Below, in pieces: positions 36,025 through 45,172 of a stretch of DNA of 64,000 nucleotides. Location of the stretch: the NCBI RefSeq assembly GCF_014077005.1, contig NZ_JACGVC010000035.1:1-64000 (forward strand), written 5' to 3'. The stretch is from Colwellia sp. MB3u-45. GTDB taxonomy: Bacteria; Pseudomonadota; Gammaproteobacteria; Enterobacterales; Alteromonadaceae. A program made the translations under genes and the position numbers. Each line of letters begins with the position of its first letter. Within the stretch, counting starts at the first letter, position 1. The notes under the pieces are model-generated. The model did no database searches, had not been told where the DNA came from, and saw only the letters and a list, made by a program, of their open reading frames with translations.

Positions 36025-36170
36025 GTGTTTTAATTTTGGCTATAGCCATAGGCTTTATCTGTGATTATACTTACGATGTTTTTACTTAAAAATACACTAG
36101 CCTGCATTTTTAAGTGGAACAGGTATTACGGCTGAGGCTAAAATTAATTTTTATTTATAAGGAGATTTAG

Positions 36171-36515
36171 ATGATGAAAAAATCAATGTGCCTATTGTTA
36201 GCGCTGTTGTTAACGGCATGTGCGAACAATATTAATACCCCCAACGGCGCCTCTCAGTGGGACTTTGACCATCAAGTACAATTTAAACAAACCGACTTAA
36301 AAAATGGTAAATACCACCTACAAGTCATCACCAAACAAAGTACAGAATTTAGTAAATTAGCCACTTTTCTTATGCGCCAATCATTACGACTATGCAAAAG
36401 TTATGGTTTTAAAATTGAAGTGCTAGAAGGTGTTGAGCGCTTTGATGATAAATTGTCATTTCCTAATATGATCATGCCGTCTTTATCAGCTAATATTGAA
36501 TGTCCTACTTCATAA
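36171..36515 (+). CDS. Small lipoprotein of unknown function
   Basis: A 114-aa protein with a type II signal peptide (MKKSMCLLLALLLTAC) whose lipid-carrying cysteine is about residue 17. The mature ~97 residues are hydrophilic and contain two further cysteines (LRLCKSYGF and NIECPTS) that could pair in the periplasm. No family was recognised with certainty. GGAG precedes the tandem ATGs at 36171 and 36174. It sits alone between the lpd terminator and a MITE-like element. Confidence 0.7.
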   Translation: MMKKSMCLLLALLLTACANNINTPNGASQWDFDHQVQFKQTDLKNGKYHLQVITKQSTEFSKLATFLMRQSLRLCKSYGFKIEVLEGVERFDDKLSFPNMIMPSLSANIECPTS

Positions 36516-36520
36516 TATAG

Positions 36521-36685
36521 TCTTACCAATCTCACTAATTTCATGATCATTTTACCGGGTTAAAATAACGCACTACTGCGTTATTTCTTTAATAATTAGA
36601 ACAACTCGTGAGTACCGTAAATAGCTTATATTGGGTTTTTTCGCTACCTATAAAGTAGAGCAGATAATTAATGAAACGGGTGTTA
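36521..36685. mobile_element. MITE-like element, copy 1
   Basis: About 165 bp that is an inverted copy of the element at 42751-42916. The first ~85 nt (ACCAATCTCACTAATT through AATAATTAGAACAACT) match by eye at roughly nine in ten positions. The second half is weaker but collinear (CTTATATT, TATAAAGTAGA, TAATTAAT). It carries an internal perfect hairpin, AAATAACGCA-CTAC-TGCGTTATTT, and degenerate terminal inverted repeats. It has no coding capacity. Confidence 0.8.
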
Positions 36686-36714
36686 GCAAATAATAATTAC
36701 TGAATAGACATAAA

Positions 36715-36752
36715 AAAAGGGCTACTTTACCGCATGGTAAAGTAGCCCTTTT
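36715..36752. terminator. Bidirectional terminator
   Basis: A perfect 17-bp stem, AAAAGGGCTACTTTACC and its complement, with a GCAT loop. It has an A-run on one side and TTTT on the other, so it can end transcription from both sides. It serves the 934-aa aconitase gene, which ends 49 nt away on the - strand. Confidence 0.93.
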
Positions 36753-36800
36753 GCTTAATCGTTTTTAGCTATTTGCTTTCAGATCTTAAAAGGTATGAGC

Positions 36801-39605
36801 CTAGCTAGGATCAGCAATTTTAACAGCCACTGATGCTGGCGTTGTTAATGCTTCAAGCGGCGGAGCAAAGTCTGTTAGGTTAATACCGTCTACAGCGCTT
36901 TTGTACTCGGCTAAGGTAGGGAAACGACCCAGCATAGACGACAGTACAACTAACGGCGTAGAACCTAATAATGACTCACCTTTTTTCTCAGTGGTATCGG
37001 CTACAACACGACCTTGGAACAAACGTGTTGACGTTGCAATAACGGTATCACCAGGTTCAGCTTTCTCTTGGTTACCCATACATAAGTTACAACCAGGACG
37101 TTCTAAGTACATAATGTTTTCATACTTAGTACGGGCGGTATTTTTAGGCACAGCATCGTTAAATTCGAAACCAGAATACTTCTGTAGTATTTCCCAGTCA
37201 CCTTCCGCTTTAAGCTCATCAACAATGTTGTATGTTGGTGGCGCGATAACTAAAGGTACTTTGAATTCAATTTTGCCATTTTGCTTTTCAATATTACGGA
37301 ACATTTGCGCGATAATTTGCATATCACCTTTATGTACCATACAAGAACCCACAAAAGCTAAATCAACCGTTTTATCCTTGTAGAACGAAACAGGGCGAAT
37401 AACGTCATGCGTGTAACGCTTAGACACATCGTCGTTATTTACATCTGGATCGGCAATCATAGGCTCGTCAATCAGGTCTAAATCAACAACGACTTCAGCG
37501 TAGTATTTAGCATTTTCATCTGGTGTTAATGCTGGTGTTTCGCCAGATTTAATACCAGCAATACGTTGGTCAGCTAAAGCGATTAAACCGTTAAGGGTTT
37601 TCGCTGCGTTTTCCATACCTTTGTCGATCATGATTTGGATGCGTTTTTTCGCTAATTCAAGTGAACCAATTAAGGTGTCATCTTGAGAAATACAGATTGA
37701 AGCTTTTGCTTTCATTTCTGCAGTCCAATCGGTAAAAGTAAAAGCTTGGTCAGCTAATAAAGTACCAATATGTACTTCAATAACACGGCCTTGGAAAACG
37801 TTGTCGCCAAATTGCTTAAGCATTTGCGCTTGCGTTGAATGCACAACGTCACGGAAATCCATGTATTTTTTCATGTGACCTTTAAAGGTCACTTTTACTG
37901 ACTCAGGGATTGGCATAGATGCTTCACCTGTAGCAAGTGCCAGTGCAACAGTACCTGAATCGGCACCGAAGGCTACACCTTTTGACATACGCGTATGTGA
38001 GTCACCGCCAATGATAATGGCGCGGTCATCAACCGTGATATCATTTAACACTTTGTGAATAACGTCAGTCATTGCATGGTATTCACCTTTCGGGTCACGC
38101 GCAGTGATAAGGCCAAAAGCATTCATAAAGCTCATCAGCTTAGGAATGTTAGCTTTTGCTTTACTATCCCAAACAGACGCTGTGTGACAACCTGATTGGT
38201 AAGCACCGTCTACGATTGGAGAAATAGTTGATGCTGCCATTGCTTCTAGCTCTTGGCATGTCATTGGGCCTGTTGTGTCTTGAGAACCCACAATATTGAC
38301 TTTAACACGAACATCAGAACCTGCATGTAAGGCATTTTTAGAGGTTACACCGACCGCGTTTCTATTGAATATTTTTTCAACTGCCGTTAAGCCTTGACCT
38401 TCAATTGACATTTCTTTGGCAAGTGCAAAAACTGCTGGCGCTGTAATACCTAAGGTTTCAGCAGCGAAAGTTTGAAGTTTTTTACCAAAGACAACGGCGT
38501 AAGAACCGCCTGCTTTCATAAATTCTACTTTCTGCGGTGTAAAAGCTGAAGATACATCAACAAGCTCTTTGTCGCCGTTGTATAGCTTCATCGCTTTAGT
38601 ATCGATAGTTAATACCGTGCCGGTAGCTACTGAGTAAGCTTGTTCTAGTACAGAATCACCGTTTTCGTCAACAACAGCTTTGCTACTTGCATCGACTTTC
38701 TTAACCCAGTTTTTAAGATCAAGACCAATGCCGCCAGTGACATCTACTGTCGTTAAGAAAATGGGAGAAATACCATTAGTACCAGCAACCACAGGGGCAA
38801 TATTAATAAAAGGTACGTATGGACTGCCTTGTTTACCTGCCAACAGTGCTACGTTGTTAACACCCGACATACGAGATGAACCAACACCCATAGTGCCTTT
38901 TTCTGCGATAAGCATGACTTTCGCGCTAGGGTATTTAGTTTGTAATGCTTTTATTTCTTCTTGAGCTTCTGGAGTGCTCATGCATTGGCCGTGCAATTCA
39001 CGGTCAGCACGAGAGTGAGCCTGATGGCCAGGAGATAATAAATCTGTTGAGATATCACCTTCACCAGCAATGTAAGTCACTAGGTCAATTTTTTCTGCTA
39101 TTTCTGGTAACTTTGTAAAGAACTCAGCTTTTGCATAGCTTTCAAGAATGTCTTTGGCAATGGCATTATTGGCTTTAAATGCTTCTTCAAGACGAGCAGT
39201 ATCTGCTTCATATAAAAACACTTGGGTTTTTAATACTTCTGCTGCAGGTTTTGCCACTGATAAGTCGTCAGAAAATGCTAAGCTAAGTAGAACTTCTACT
39301 GAAGGACCACCTTTCATGTGAGAAAGTAATTCAAAAGCAAAGGCTACTGAGATTTCAGCAACAACAAATTCACCCAGAATGATTTCTTTTAAGAACTTGG
39401 CTTTTTCACCCGCGGCACTTGTTGTACCTGGCAAGGTATTATAGATAAAGAAATTAAGTGAATCAGCTCTGTGCTCATTATCTTGATCTTTAATTTGTTC
39501 GATAATTTCAGCTAATAACTCAGCACCATCTATAGGCTTAGGTGCTAGTGCTAATTCGTTTTTACGATTTTCAATCTCTGCTATATATTCTAGATACAGG
39601 CTCAT
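36801..39605 (-). CDS. Second AcnB-type aconitase, 934-aa form
   Basis: An aconitase of the AcnB type (HEAT-like N-terminal domain, then swivel, then the three [4Fe-4S] domains), 934 aa against 863 for the neighbour. The cluster cysteines are visible in GSCMVHKGDMQ (near residue 753) and GCNLCMGNQ (near 840). Also present are VGSQDTTGPMTCQELE, IGGDSHTRMSKG and GSSRMSG. It interconverts citrate and isocitrate, or possibly 2-methylisocitrate. It diverges clearly from canonical AcnB, with inserts (e.g. KLYNGDKELVDVSSAF) and a different N-terminus, resembling the longer forms recalled from Bacteroidota. It is divergent to acnB across a 479-nt gap. Confidence 0.9.
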   Translation of the reverse strand: MSLYLEYIAEIENRKNELALAPKPIDGAELLAEIIEQIKDQDNEHRADSLNFFIYNTLPGTTSAAGEKAKFLKEIILGEFVVAEISVAFAFELLSHMKGGPSVEVLLSLAFSDDLSVAKPAAEVLKTQVFLYEADTARLEEAFKANNAIAKDILESYAKAEFFTKLPEIAEKIDLVTYIAGEGDISTDLLSPGHQAHSRADRELHGQCMSTPEAQEEIKALQTKYPSAKVMLIAEKGTMGVGSSRMSGVNNVALLAGKQGSPYVPFINIAPVVAGTNGISPIFLTTVDVTGGIGLDLKNWVKKVDASSKAVVDENGDSVLEQAYSVATGTVLTIDTKAMKLYNGDKELVDVSSAFTPQKVEFMKAGGSYAVVFGKKLQTFAAETLGITAPAVFALAKEMSIEGQGLTAVEKIFNRNAVGVTSKNALHAGSDVRVKVNIVGSQDTTGPMTCQELEAMAASTISPIVDGAYQSGCHTASVWDSKAKANIPKLMSFMNAFGLITARDPKGEYHAMTDVIHKVLNDITVDDRAIIIGGDSHTRMSKGVAFGADSGTVALALATGEASMPIPESVKVTFKGHMKKYMDFRDVVHSTQAQMLKQFGDNVFQGRVIEVHIGTLLADQAFTFTDWTAEMKAKASICISQDDTLIGSLELAKKRIQIMIDKGMENAAKTLNGLIALADQRIAGIKSGETPALTPDENAKYYAEVVVDLDLIDEPMIADPDVNNDDVSKRYTHDVIRPVSFYKDKTVDLAFVGSCMVHKGDMQIIAQMFRNIEKQNGKIEFKVPLVIAPPTYNIVDELKAEGDWEILQKYSGFEFNDAVPKNTARTKYENIMYLERPGCNLCMGNQEKAEPGDTVIATSTRLFQGRVVADTTEKKGESLLGSTPLVVLSSMLGRFPTLAEYKSAVDGINLTDFAPPLEALTTPASVAVKIADPS

Positions 39606-39634
39606 TAAATTCTCTCTTCTTTAGCGATATTATT

Positions 39635-39666
39635 GCTAATAACATTTGTTAATCATTGTTATTAGC
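39635..39666. promoter_or_regulatory. Inverted repeat in the 5' region of the 934-aa aconitase gene
   Basis: GCTAATAACA (39635-39644) and TGTTATTAGC (39657-39666) form a perfect 10-bp inverted repeat with a 12-nt spacer. It lies 30-61 nt upstream of the - strand start. A related single half-site, GTTGTTAGCAGGATAAA, occurs about 150 nt away. It could be an operator or an mRNA leader hairpin. Confidence 0.45.
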
Positions 39667-39911
39667 AGGACAAATTATACCCCCTAGTTTACCTGATTTT
39701 ATGCTGACTACGAATCATTAGATTAAATAAGCATTATTCATCACTGTTATAGTTAATAGAAGATATAGTTATATTGCTTATGTTGGTGTCGTTATTAGTT
39801 ATTATCCGTTGTTAGCAGGATAAAAAAGCACGGCAATTGTATTACTTAGTAGAAAAGTCTAATTTTCTAGCGGCTGATAATTTCCTATATTAGAGGTTAG
39901 TTATAGTAAGC

Positions 39912-39976
39912 ATCTATTGACGCTGTTTAATTTTGACCTAACCATCAATAGATAGAACATTAATAGAGAGAACATT
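39912..39976. repeat. Repeats in the divergent aconitase intergenic region
   Basis: A 15-bp direct repeat (AATAGATAGAACATT at 39947-39961, AATAGAGAGAACATT at 39962-39976) overlaps an 8-bp inverted repeat (TCTATTGA at 39912, TCAATAGA at 39945). The 479-nt region 39606-40084 must hold promoters for both divergent aconitase genes, but no clear -35/-10 pair was picked out. Confidence 0.6.
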
Positions 39977-40084
39977 AAATTTTAATCTCAGATACTTAAC
40001 AACGCTGTCCTAGCCTTGATAATCAAATTATCGAGTCCAACCAAAAGTCATATTAAGTATCACTTATCTTATTAGGTGAATATC

Positions 40085-42676
40085 GTGCTTCAAGAATATC
40101 GCAACCATATAGCAGAACGTGCTGCTGAAGGTCTTGTACCTAAAGCGTTAGATGCGGAACAAACCGCAGCATTAGTCGAATTAATTAAAAATCCACCGGT
40201 AGGTGAAGCAGTATTTCTTATCGACTTATTAACCAATCATATACCTGCGGGTGTTGATGACGCGGCTTATGTCAAGGCCGGTTTTTTAGCGGCGGTTACT
40301 CGCGGTGAAGTCACGTCAGCAATTTTAAGCCCTGAACAAGCAACACAATTATTAGGCACCATGTTGGGCGGTTATAATATTCAACCCCTGATTGAGCTGT
40401 TAGACCATGATAAATTGTCGGCCACTGCGGCGAAAGGTTTATCCCATACCTTGTTAATGTTTGATGCATTTCATGACGTGCAAGAAAAAGCTGAAGCGGG
40501 CAATGGGGCGGCCAAGCAAGTGATGCAGTCTTGGGCTGATGCCGAATGGTTTACCAGTAAAGAAAAAGTAGCGGAAAAAATTACCGTTAAAGTTTTTAAA
40601 GTCACCGGTGAAACTAACACCGACGATTTGTCACCGGCACCTGATGCTTGGTCTCGCCCTGACATTCCATTACACGCTAAAGCCATGCTTAAAATTGAGC
40701 GTGAAGGTATTACACCTGACGAAGATGGCGTGGTGGGTCCTATTGCGCAACTGGCAGAAATGCAAAAAGACGGCATTCCACTGGCTTATGTCGGTGATGT
40801 TGTCGGCACGGGCTCTTCACGTAAGTCGGCCGCCAACTCAGTGCTCTGGTTTATGGGCGACGATATCGCCTATATTCCAAACAAGCGCAGTGGTGGTGTT
40901 TGTTTAGGCGGTAAAATTGCCCCTATTTTTTATAACACCATGGAAGACTCAGGTGCCTTGCCGATTGAATTAGACGTGCAAAAAATGCATATGGGTGATG
41001 TGATAGACATTTATCCTTATGAAGGCGTAGTTAAAAATGCCGCTGGCGAGGTGATTTCACAATTTACATTAAGCGCAGTATTGTTAGATGAAGTGCGCGC
41101 TGGTGGGCGTATTCCCCTGATTATTGGTCGTGGTTTAACCGGCCGTGCGCGTGAAGCATTAGGTTTGGAAATAACAGATTTATTTGCCACACCCGTCGAC
41201 CCTGCTGTTTCGACTAAAGGTTATACTTTAGCGCAGAAAATGGTTGGCAAAGCTTGTGGTGTTACTGGTGTTCGCGCGGGTCAATACTGTGAGCCAAAAA
41301 TGACGACCGTGGGCTCGCAAGATACTACTGGGCCAATGACCCGTGATGAATTAAAAGATTTAGCCTGTTTGGGCTTTGCTGCCGATTTAACCATGCAGTC
41401 TTTTTGTCATACCTCGGCTTACCCTAAACCGGTTGATGTGGTGACTCATCACACCTTACCTGATTTTATGATGAATCGTGGTGGTGTCTCGCTTCGCCCG
41501 GGTGACGGCGTTATTCACTCGTGGTTAAACCGTATGTTGCTACCTGATACTGTCGGTACAGGTGGTGATTCTCATACCCGTTTCCCCTTAGGTATTTCAT
41601 TTCCTGCCGGCTCTGGTTTAGTGGCATTTGCGGCGGCAACCGGTGTTATGCCATTGGATATGCCTGAGTCAGTTTTAGTGCGCTTTAAAGGTGAAATGCA
41701 GCCTGGAATTACCTTACGTGACTTAGTGCATGCCATTCCTTATTACGGTATTAAAAAGGGGTTATTAACCGTTGCAAAAGCCGGTAAAATTAATGAATTC
41801 TCTGGTCGCGTTTTAGAAATTGAAGGGCTTAAAGGCCTGTCGGTTGAGCAAGCCTTTGAATTGTCGGATGCCTCAGCTGAGCGTTCAGCGGGTGGTTGTT
41901 CAATCAAACTAGAAGAGGCAGCGGTTAGCGAGTATTTAAACTCTAATATTGTGATGTTAAAGTGGATGATCAGTGAAGGTTACGGTGATGTTCGCACCAT
42001 TACGCGTCGTATCAAAGGCATGGAAGCTTGGTTAGCTAATCCTTCATTAATGGCAGCAGATAGTGATGCTGAATATGCCCACATTATTGACATTGATTTA
42101 GCCGATATTAAAGAGCCTATTGTATGTTGTCCCAATGATCCTGATGATGCGAGATTATTATCAGAAGTGGCGGGAGTTGCCATTGATGAAGTTTTCATCG
42201 GCTCATGTATGACCAACATTGGCCATTTTCGCGCGGCAGGTAAACTGATTGAGAAGTTTGGCAAAACCTTACCGACCCGTTTATGGGTGGCTCCACCAAC
42301 GAAAATGGATAGAGACCAACTTACGGCTGAAGGTTACTATAATATTTATGGTAAAGCCGGCGCACGTATGGAAACGCCAGGTTGCTCACTGTGTATGGGT
42401 AACCAAGCACGGGTTGAAGAAAAATCAACTGTGCTTTCAACCTCGACACGTAACTTCCCTAACCGTTTAGGTAATGGCGCTAATGTTTATTTAACCTCGG
42501 CAGAATTAGCCGGTGTGGGGGCAATTTTAGGTAAGCTACCTTCGGTTGAAGAATACATGAAATATGCGTCACAAATTGATGCAACGGCCGCTGATACTTA
42601 TCGTTACTTGAACTTTCATCAAATGGAAAGTTATACGAGTAAAGCCGATAAAGTCATTTTACAAGTAGAAGCCTAA
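40085..42676 (+). CDS. acnB: Aconitate hydratase B
   Basis: This TCA-cycle [4Fe-4S] enzyme interconverts citrate, cis-aconitate and isocitrate. AcnB also acts on 2-methylisocitrate and regulates mRNAs when iron is lost. The protein aligns with E. coli AcnB end to end, including ETNTDDLSPAPDAWSRPDIP and GGDSHTRFP. The cluster cysteines are in GSCMTNIGHF (near 706) and GCSLCMGNQ (near 765). The start is GTG 40085 (VLQEYRNH, matching MLEEYRKH), behind AGGTGA with 5 nt spacing; an earlier GTG at 40076 is less likely. The length is then 863 aa. yacL follows further on, as in E. coli. Confidence 0.96.
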   Translation: MLQEYRNHIAERAAEGLVPKALDAEQTAALVELIKNPPVGEAVFLIDLLTNHIPAGVDDAAYVKAGFLAAVTRGEVTSAILSPEQATQLLGTMLGGYNIQPLIELLDHDKLSATAAKGLSHTLLMFDAFHDVQEKAEAGNGAAKQVMQSWADAEWFTSKEKVAEKITVKVFKVTGETNTDDLSPAPDAWSRPDIPLHAKAMLKIEREGITPDEDGVVGPIAQLAEMQKDGIPLAYVGDVVGTGSSRKSAANSVLWFMGDDIAYIPNKRSGGVCLGGKIAPIFYNTMEDSGALPIELDVQKMHMGDVIDIYPYEGVVKNAAGEVISQFTLSAVLLDEVRAGGRIPLIIGRGLTGRAREALGLEITDLFATPVDPAVSTKGYTLAQKMVGKACGVTGVRAGQYCEPKMTTVGSQDTTGPMTRDELKDLACLGFAADLTMQSFCHTSAYPKPVDVVTHHTLPDFMMNRGGVSLRPGDGVIHSWLNRMLLPDTVGTGGDSHTRFPLGISFPAGSGLVAFAAATGVMPLDMPESVLVRFKGEMQPGITLRDLVHAIPYYGIKKGLLTVAKAGKINEFSGRVLEIEGLKGLSVEQAFELSDASAERSAGGCSIKLEEAAVSEYLNSNIVMLKWMISEGYGDVRTITRRIKGMEAWLANPSLMAADSDAEYAHIIDIDLADIKEPIVCCPNDPDDARLLSEVAGVAIDEVFIGSCMTNIGHFRAAGKLIEKFGKTLPTRLWVAPPTKMDRDQLTAEGYYNIYGKAGARMETPGCSLCMGNQARVEEKSTVLSTSTRNFPNRLGNGANVYLTSAELAGVGAILGKLPSVEEYMKYASQIDATAADTYRYLNFHQMESYTSKADKVILQVEA

Positions 42677-42750
42677 TTTGATACCTGCTTGTTGTGATAT
42701 CAATAAATAACGGCGTGAGCAGTGCTTATCTCGTACTCGTGCCAATATAA

Positions 42751-42916
42751 GTAATACCAATTTTATTAATTAGGTGGTCTACTTTATACGCAGGGAAAAT
42801 GGCCAAATATAAGGCATTTATTTTAATAACTAGTTGTTCTAATTATTAAATAAATAACGCAGTAGTGGGTTATTTTAACCAGTAAAAATGATCAGATAAT
42901 TAGTGAGATTGGTATA
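42751..42916. mobile_element. MITE-like element, copy 2
   Basis: About 165 bp with imperfect terminal inverted repeats: ATACCAATTTTATTAATTA at the left against TAATTAGTGAGATTGGTAT at the right, differing mainly by purine or pyrimidine transitions. Internal hairpin AATAACGCA-GTAG-TGGGTTATT has one mismatch. It is collinear, in opposite orientation, with the copy at 36521-36685. No open frame. It sits after acnB. Confidence 0.82.
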
Positions 42917-42950
42917 AGCTAGGCTCTGCGCTTTTACTGGGTTATTTCTC

Positions 42951-42984
42951 CATAGCTTATATCTCATAGCTTATACCTCATAGT
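42951..42984. repeat. 14-bp tandem repeat
   Basis: CATAGCTTATATCT, CATAGCTTATACCT and a partial CATAGT lie between the MITE-like element and the terminator after acnB. Confidence 0.75.
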
Positions 42985-43002
42985 AAAAAGCCAATGCAAA
43001 CC

Positions 43003-43036
43003 CCTGTTGATTATTATAATCAACAGGTTTTTTTTT
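43003..43036. terminator. Terminator between acnB and the ABC exporter genes
   Basis: CCTGTTGATTA pairs perfectly with TAATCAACAGG around a 3-nt loop and is followed by nine T on the + strand. It lies between the convergent acnB and ABC-2 permease genes. Confidence 0.92.
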
Positions 43037-43073
43037 ATTGATAGCTTAAGTTGATCAGTTGATAGATTTATCG

Positions 43074-44219
43074 CTAATCTAGGGTCTTTTTAAAGCGCAG
43101 TACCGCTGCCATTAAGCCTAGCAGGGTAAAGCCCATTAGCCATAACATGTCAAAAGTCATATCTACTACTGCAACATCACGTAAAACTACCCCGCGAATT
43201 AATCGAATGAAGTGCGTGGCAGGTAAACCTTCAGCGATATATTGCGCTACTTCTGGCATACCTTCGTAAGGAAACATAAAGCCGGATAATAATATCGAAG
43301 GCAGTAAAATAAACACCGTCATTTGCATCGATTGCAGTTGGTTTTTTGCCAAGGTAGAGATAACTAATCCTAACACCAAGCTTGCGCAAATAAAGAGTAA
43401 AGTGGCGAAGGTTAATTGCCATAAACTGCCATTAATAGGCACGTTAAAAAAGAAATGTCCTAAGCCTAAAATAATGCTCACTTGAATAGCGCCAATAAAA
43501 ATATAAGGAAATATTTTCCCTATCATGAGCTCAATCGAAGCTAAGGGTGTGGTAATTAATAGCTCCATATTACCGCGCTCTCGCTCTCGTACAATCGCGG
43601 CTGAGGTGAACATGATCATGGTCATGGTGAGTATAATTGCCACCAAACCAGGCACAGTATTGACCACACTACGTTGTTCAGGATTATATAATAAAGTGAC
43701 TTCAAAGGTCGGGACATTACGATTCACCGGCTTGTCTAATAACTCGGCTAAGGGCATGTTGCGTAAACTTTTTATGCTGCTAGCAATTGCGGTGTCAGCG
43801 CCATCAACTAACCACTGCGCAATAGGGCGGCTGGTTTCTTCATCGCTTGCGGGGGGTAATCCAAAGCCAATGCTAGTATGGCGAACTAAGCGCTGAGCAA
43901 CATCTTTAGGAATAATTAATACCGCCCGCACATCGCCTCGGTCAATGGCGGCTTGCGCTTGGGGTAACGAATGATAATGGCGGGTAAAATTAACCATACT
44001 CGTCGCGGCAACGGTTTGTTGTAAGACACGACTTAAGGCAGTTTGGCTTTGATCGACTATGCCGGCGGGGATATGGCGAATATTGGTATTAATGGCAAAA
44101 GCAAATAATAACAATTGCACTAAAGGGATCATGATCACCATGCCAAAGGTCATTCGATCACGTCTAAGTTGAATTAATTCTTTGATAACAATGGCTTGAA
44201 TTCTCAATAAGGACATCAT
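43074..44219 (-). CDS. ABC-2 type exporter permease, YhhJ/YbhR-like
   Basis: A 381-aa permease of the ABC2_membrane_3 type. It starts with a cytoplasmic KELIQLRRDRMTFGMVIMIP and a first membrane helix, then a long periplasmic domain (about residues 50-180). Five helices follow, with REREKGNME-like REREKGN variant RERERGNMELL before the transport helices. It exports drugs, lipids or membrane-active molecules with the partner ATPase and HlyD protein. Its first ATG overlaps the ATPase stop by 4 nt, which indicates coupling. In E. coli the comparable YbhFSR-YbhG set has two permeases; only one is present here. Confidence 0.88.
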   Translation of the reverse strand: MMSLLRIQAIVIKELIQLRRDRMTFGMVIMIPLVQLLLFAFAINTNIRHIPAGIVDQSQTALSRVLQQTVAATSMVNFTRHYHSLPQAQAAIDRGDVRAVLIIPKDVAQRLVRHTSIGFGLPPASDEETSRPIAQWLVDGADTAIASSIKSLRNMPLAELLDKPVNRNVPTFEVTLLYNPEQRSVVNTVPGLVAIILTMTMIMFTSAAIVRERERGNMELLITTPLASIELMIGKIFPYIFIGAIQVSIILGLGHFFFNVPINGSLWQLTFATLLFICASLVLGLVISTLAKNQLQSMQMTVFILLPSILLSGFMFPYEGMPEVAQYIAEGLPATHFIRLIRGVVLRDVAVVDMTFDMLWLMGFTLLGLMAAVLRFKKTLD

Positions 44220-45172
44220 AACTGAGCCTTACTGACCTGTGATGCTGGCATAAGCTTGTTGCTAGTTGATAAGACAAAAACATCTTCAAGACTGGCTCTA
44301 ACGATGTTGAGTTCTGCCTTGCTAGACATAATACGGCTATGCTTTAAAAAGGCGATAGGGTCAACAATGCTTTTATTGATTAATACCCGTAAATGAGCGC
44401 CAATCTGTGATGCAGAAACTACCTCAGGTAAGGCGATTAATTGTTGTTTTAGTTGCCTAAGATTGTCGGTTGATATTTCAATCACATTAGCCGGCATGTC
44501 AGCCATTAATTGTGCTGGTGAATCATCAGCGCGTTTAATGCCATTGTCTAAAATAGCTAATTTATGGCAGCGTTCAGCTTCATCCATATAATGGGTTGAT
44601 ACTAAAATAGTGATGCCTTGATCGCATAAATCAAATAACTGCTCCCAAAATTCACGACGATTTTCAGGGTCTACCGCAGATGTTGGTTCATCTAAAAATA
44701 ATAACTTAGGTTTATGCATTACCGCACACGCCAGTGCTAAGCGTTGTTTTTGTCCGCCACTTAAGCTGCCGGCTAATTGCTTTTTAAGTTTTTCTAATTG
44801 ATAAATACTGATGAGTTCATCGAGGCGAGCTTTTTGTTCTTTGGGGGGTAAACCGTAAACGCGAGCAATAAACTGCATGTTTTCTTTGATGGTTAAATCA
44901 TCATACAAAGAAAATTTTTGTGTCATGTAGCCTATTTGTCGACGTAAGCTTTCGGTATCTTTAGGTAAATGACAACCTAAGACGTTAACTGTGCCAGCAC
45001 TAGGTTTCAATAAACCGGTAAATAAACGAATCGCGGTGGTTTTTCCTGAGCCATTGGGACCAAGAAAGCCATAAATACGTTGCTTTTCTACCTGTAAATT
45101 CAATGAAGAAACCGCGGTCACAGAGCCAAATTTATGGGTTAAATTATTGGCATCAATCGCTAACTCAGCCAT
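44216..45172 (-). CDS. ABC transporter ATPase
   Basis: A 318-aa ATPase with Walker A GPNGSGKTT near residue 38, Q-loop MTQKFSLYDDLT, signature LSGGQKQRLALA, Walker B LLFLDEPTSAVDP and switch His in STHYMDEAE. The ~80-residue C-terminal extension is of the drug and YhhH/CcmA-like exporter type. It energises the neighbouring ABC-2 permease. It overlaps the HlyD gene by one base and the permease by four, forming a tight three-gene operon. Confidence 0.92.
   Translation of the reverse strand: MAELAIDANNLTHKFGSVTAVSSLNLQVEKQRIYGFLGPNGSGKTTAIRLFTGLLKPSAGTVNVLGCHLPKDTESLRRQIGYMTQKFSLYDDLTIKENMQFIARVYGLPPKEQKARLDELISIYQLEKLKKQLAGSLSGGQKQRLALACAVMHKPKLLFLDEPTSAVDPENRREFWEQLFDLCDQGITILVSTHYMDEAERCHKLAILDNGIKRADDSPAQLMADMPANVIEISTDNLRQLKQQLIALPEVVSASQIGAHLRVLINKSIVDPIAFLKHSRIMSSKAELNIVRASLEDVFVLSTSNKLMPASQVSKAQL

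Noticed and set aside
36801-39605. AcnD or AcnA assignment for the 934-aa aconitase
   Set aside because: Domain order, with the HEAT-like and swivel domains at the N-terminus, and the cysteine contexts are of AcnB type; no prpF or prp genes are nearby.
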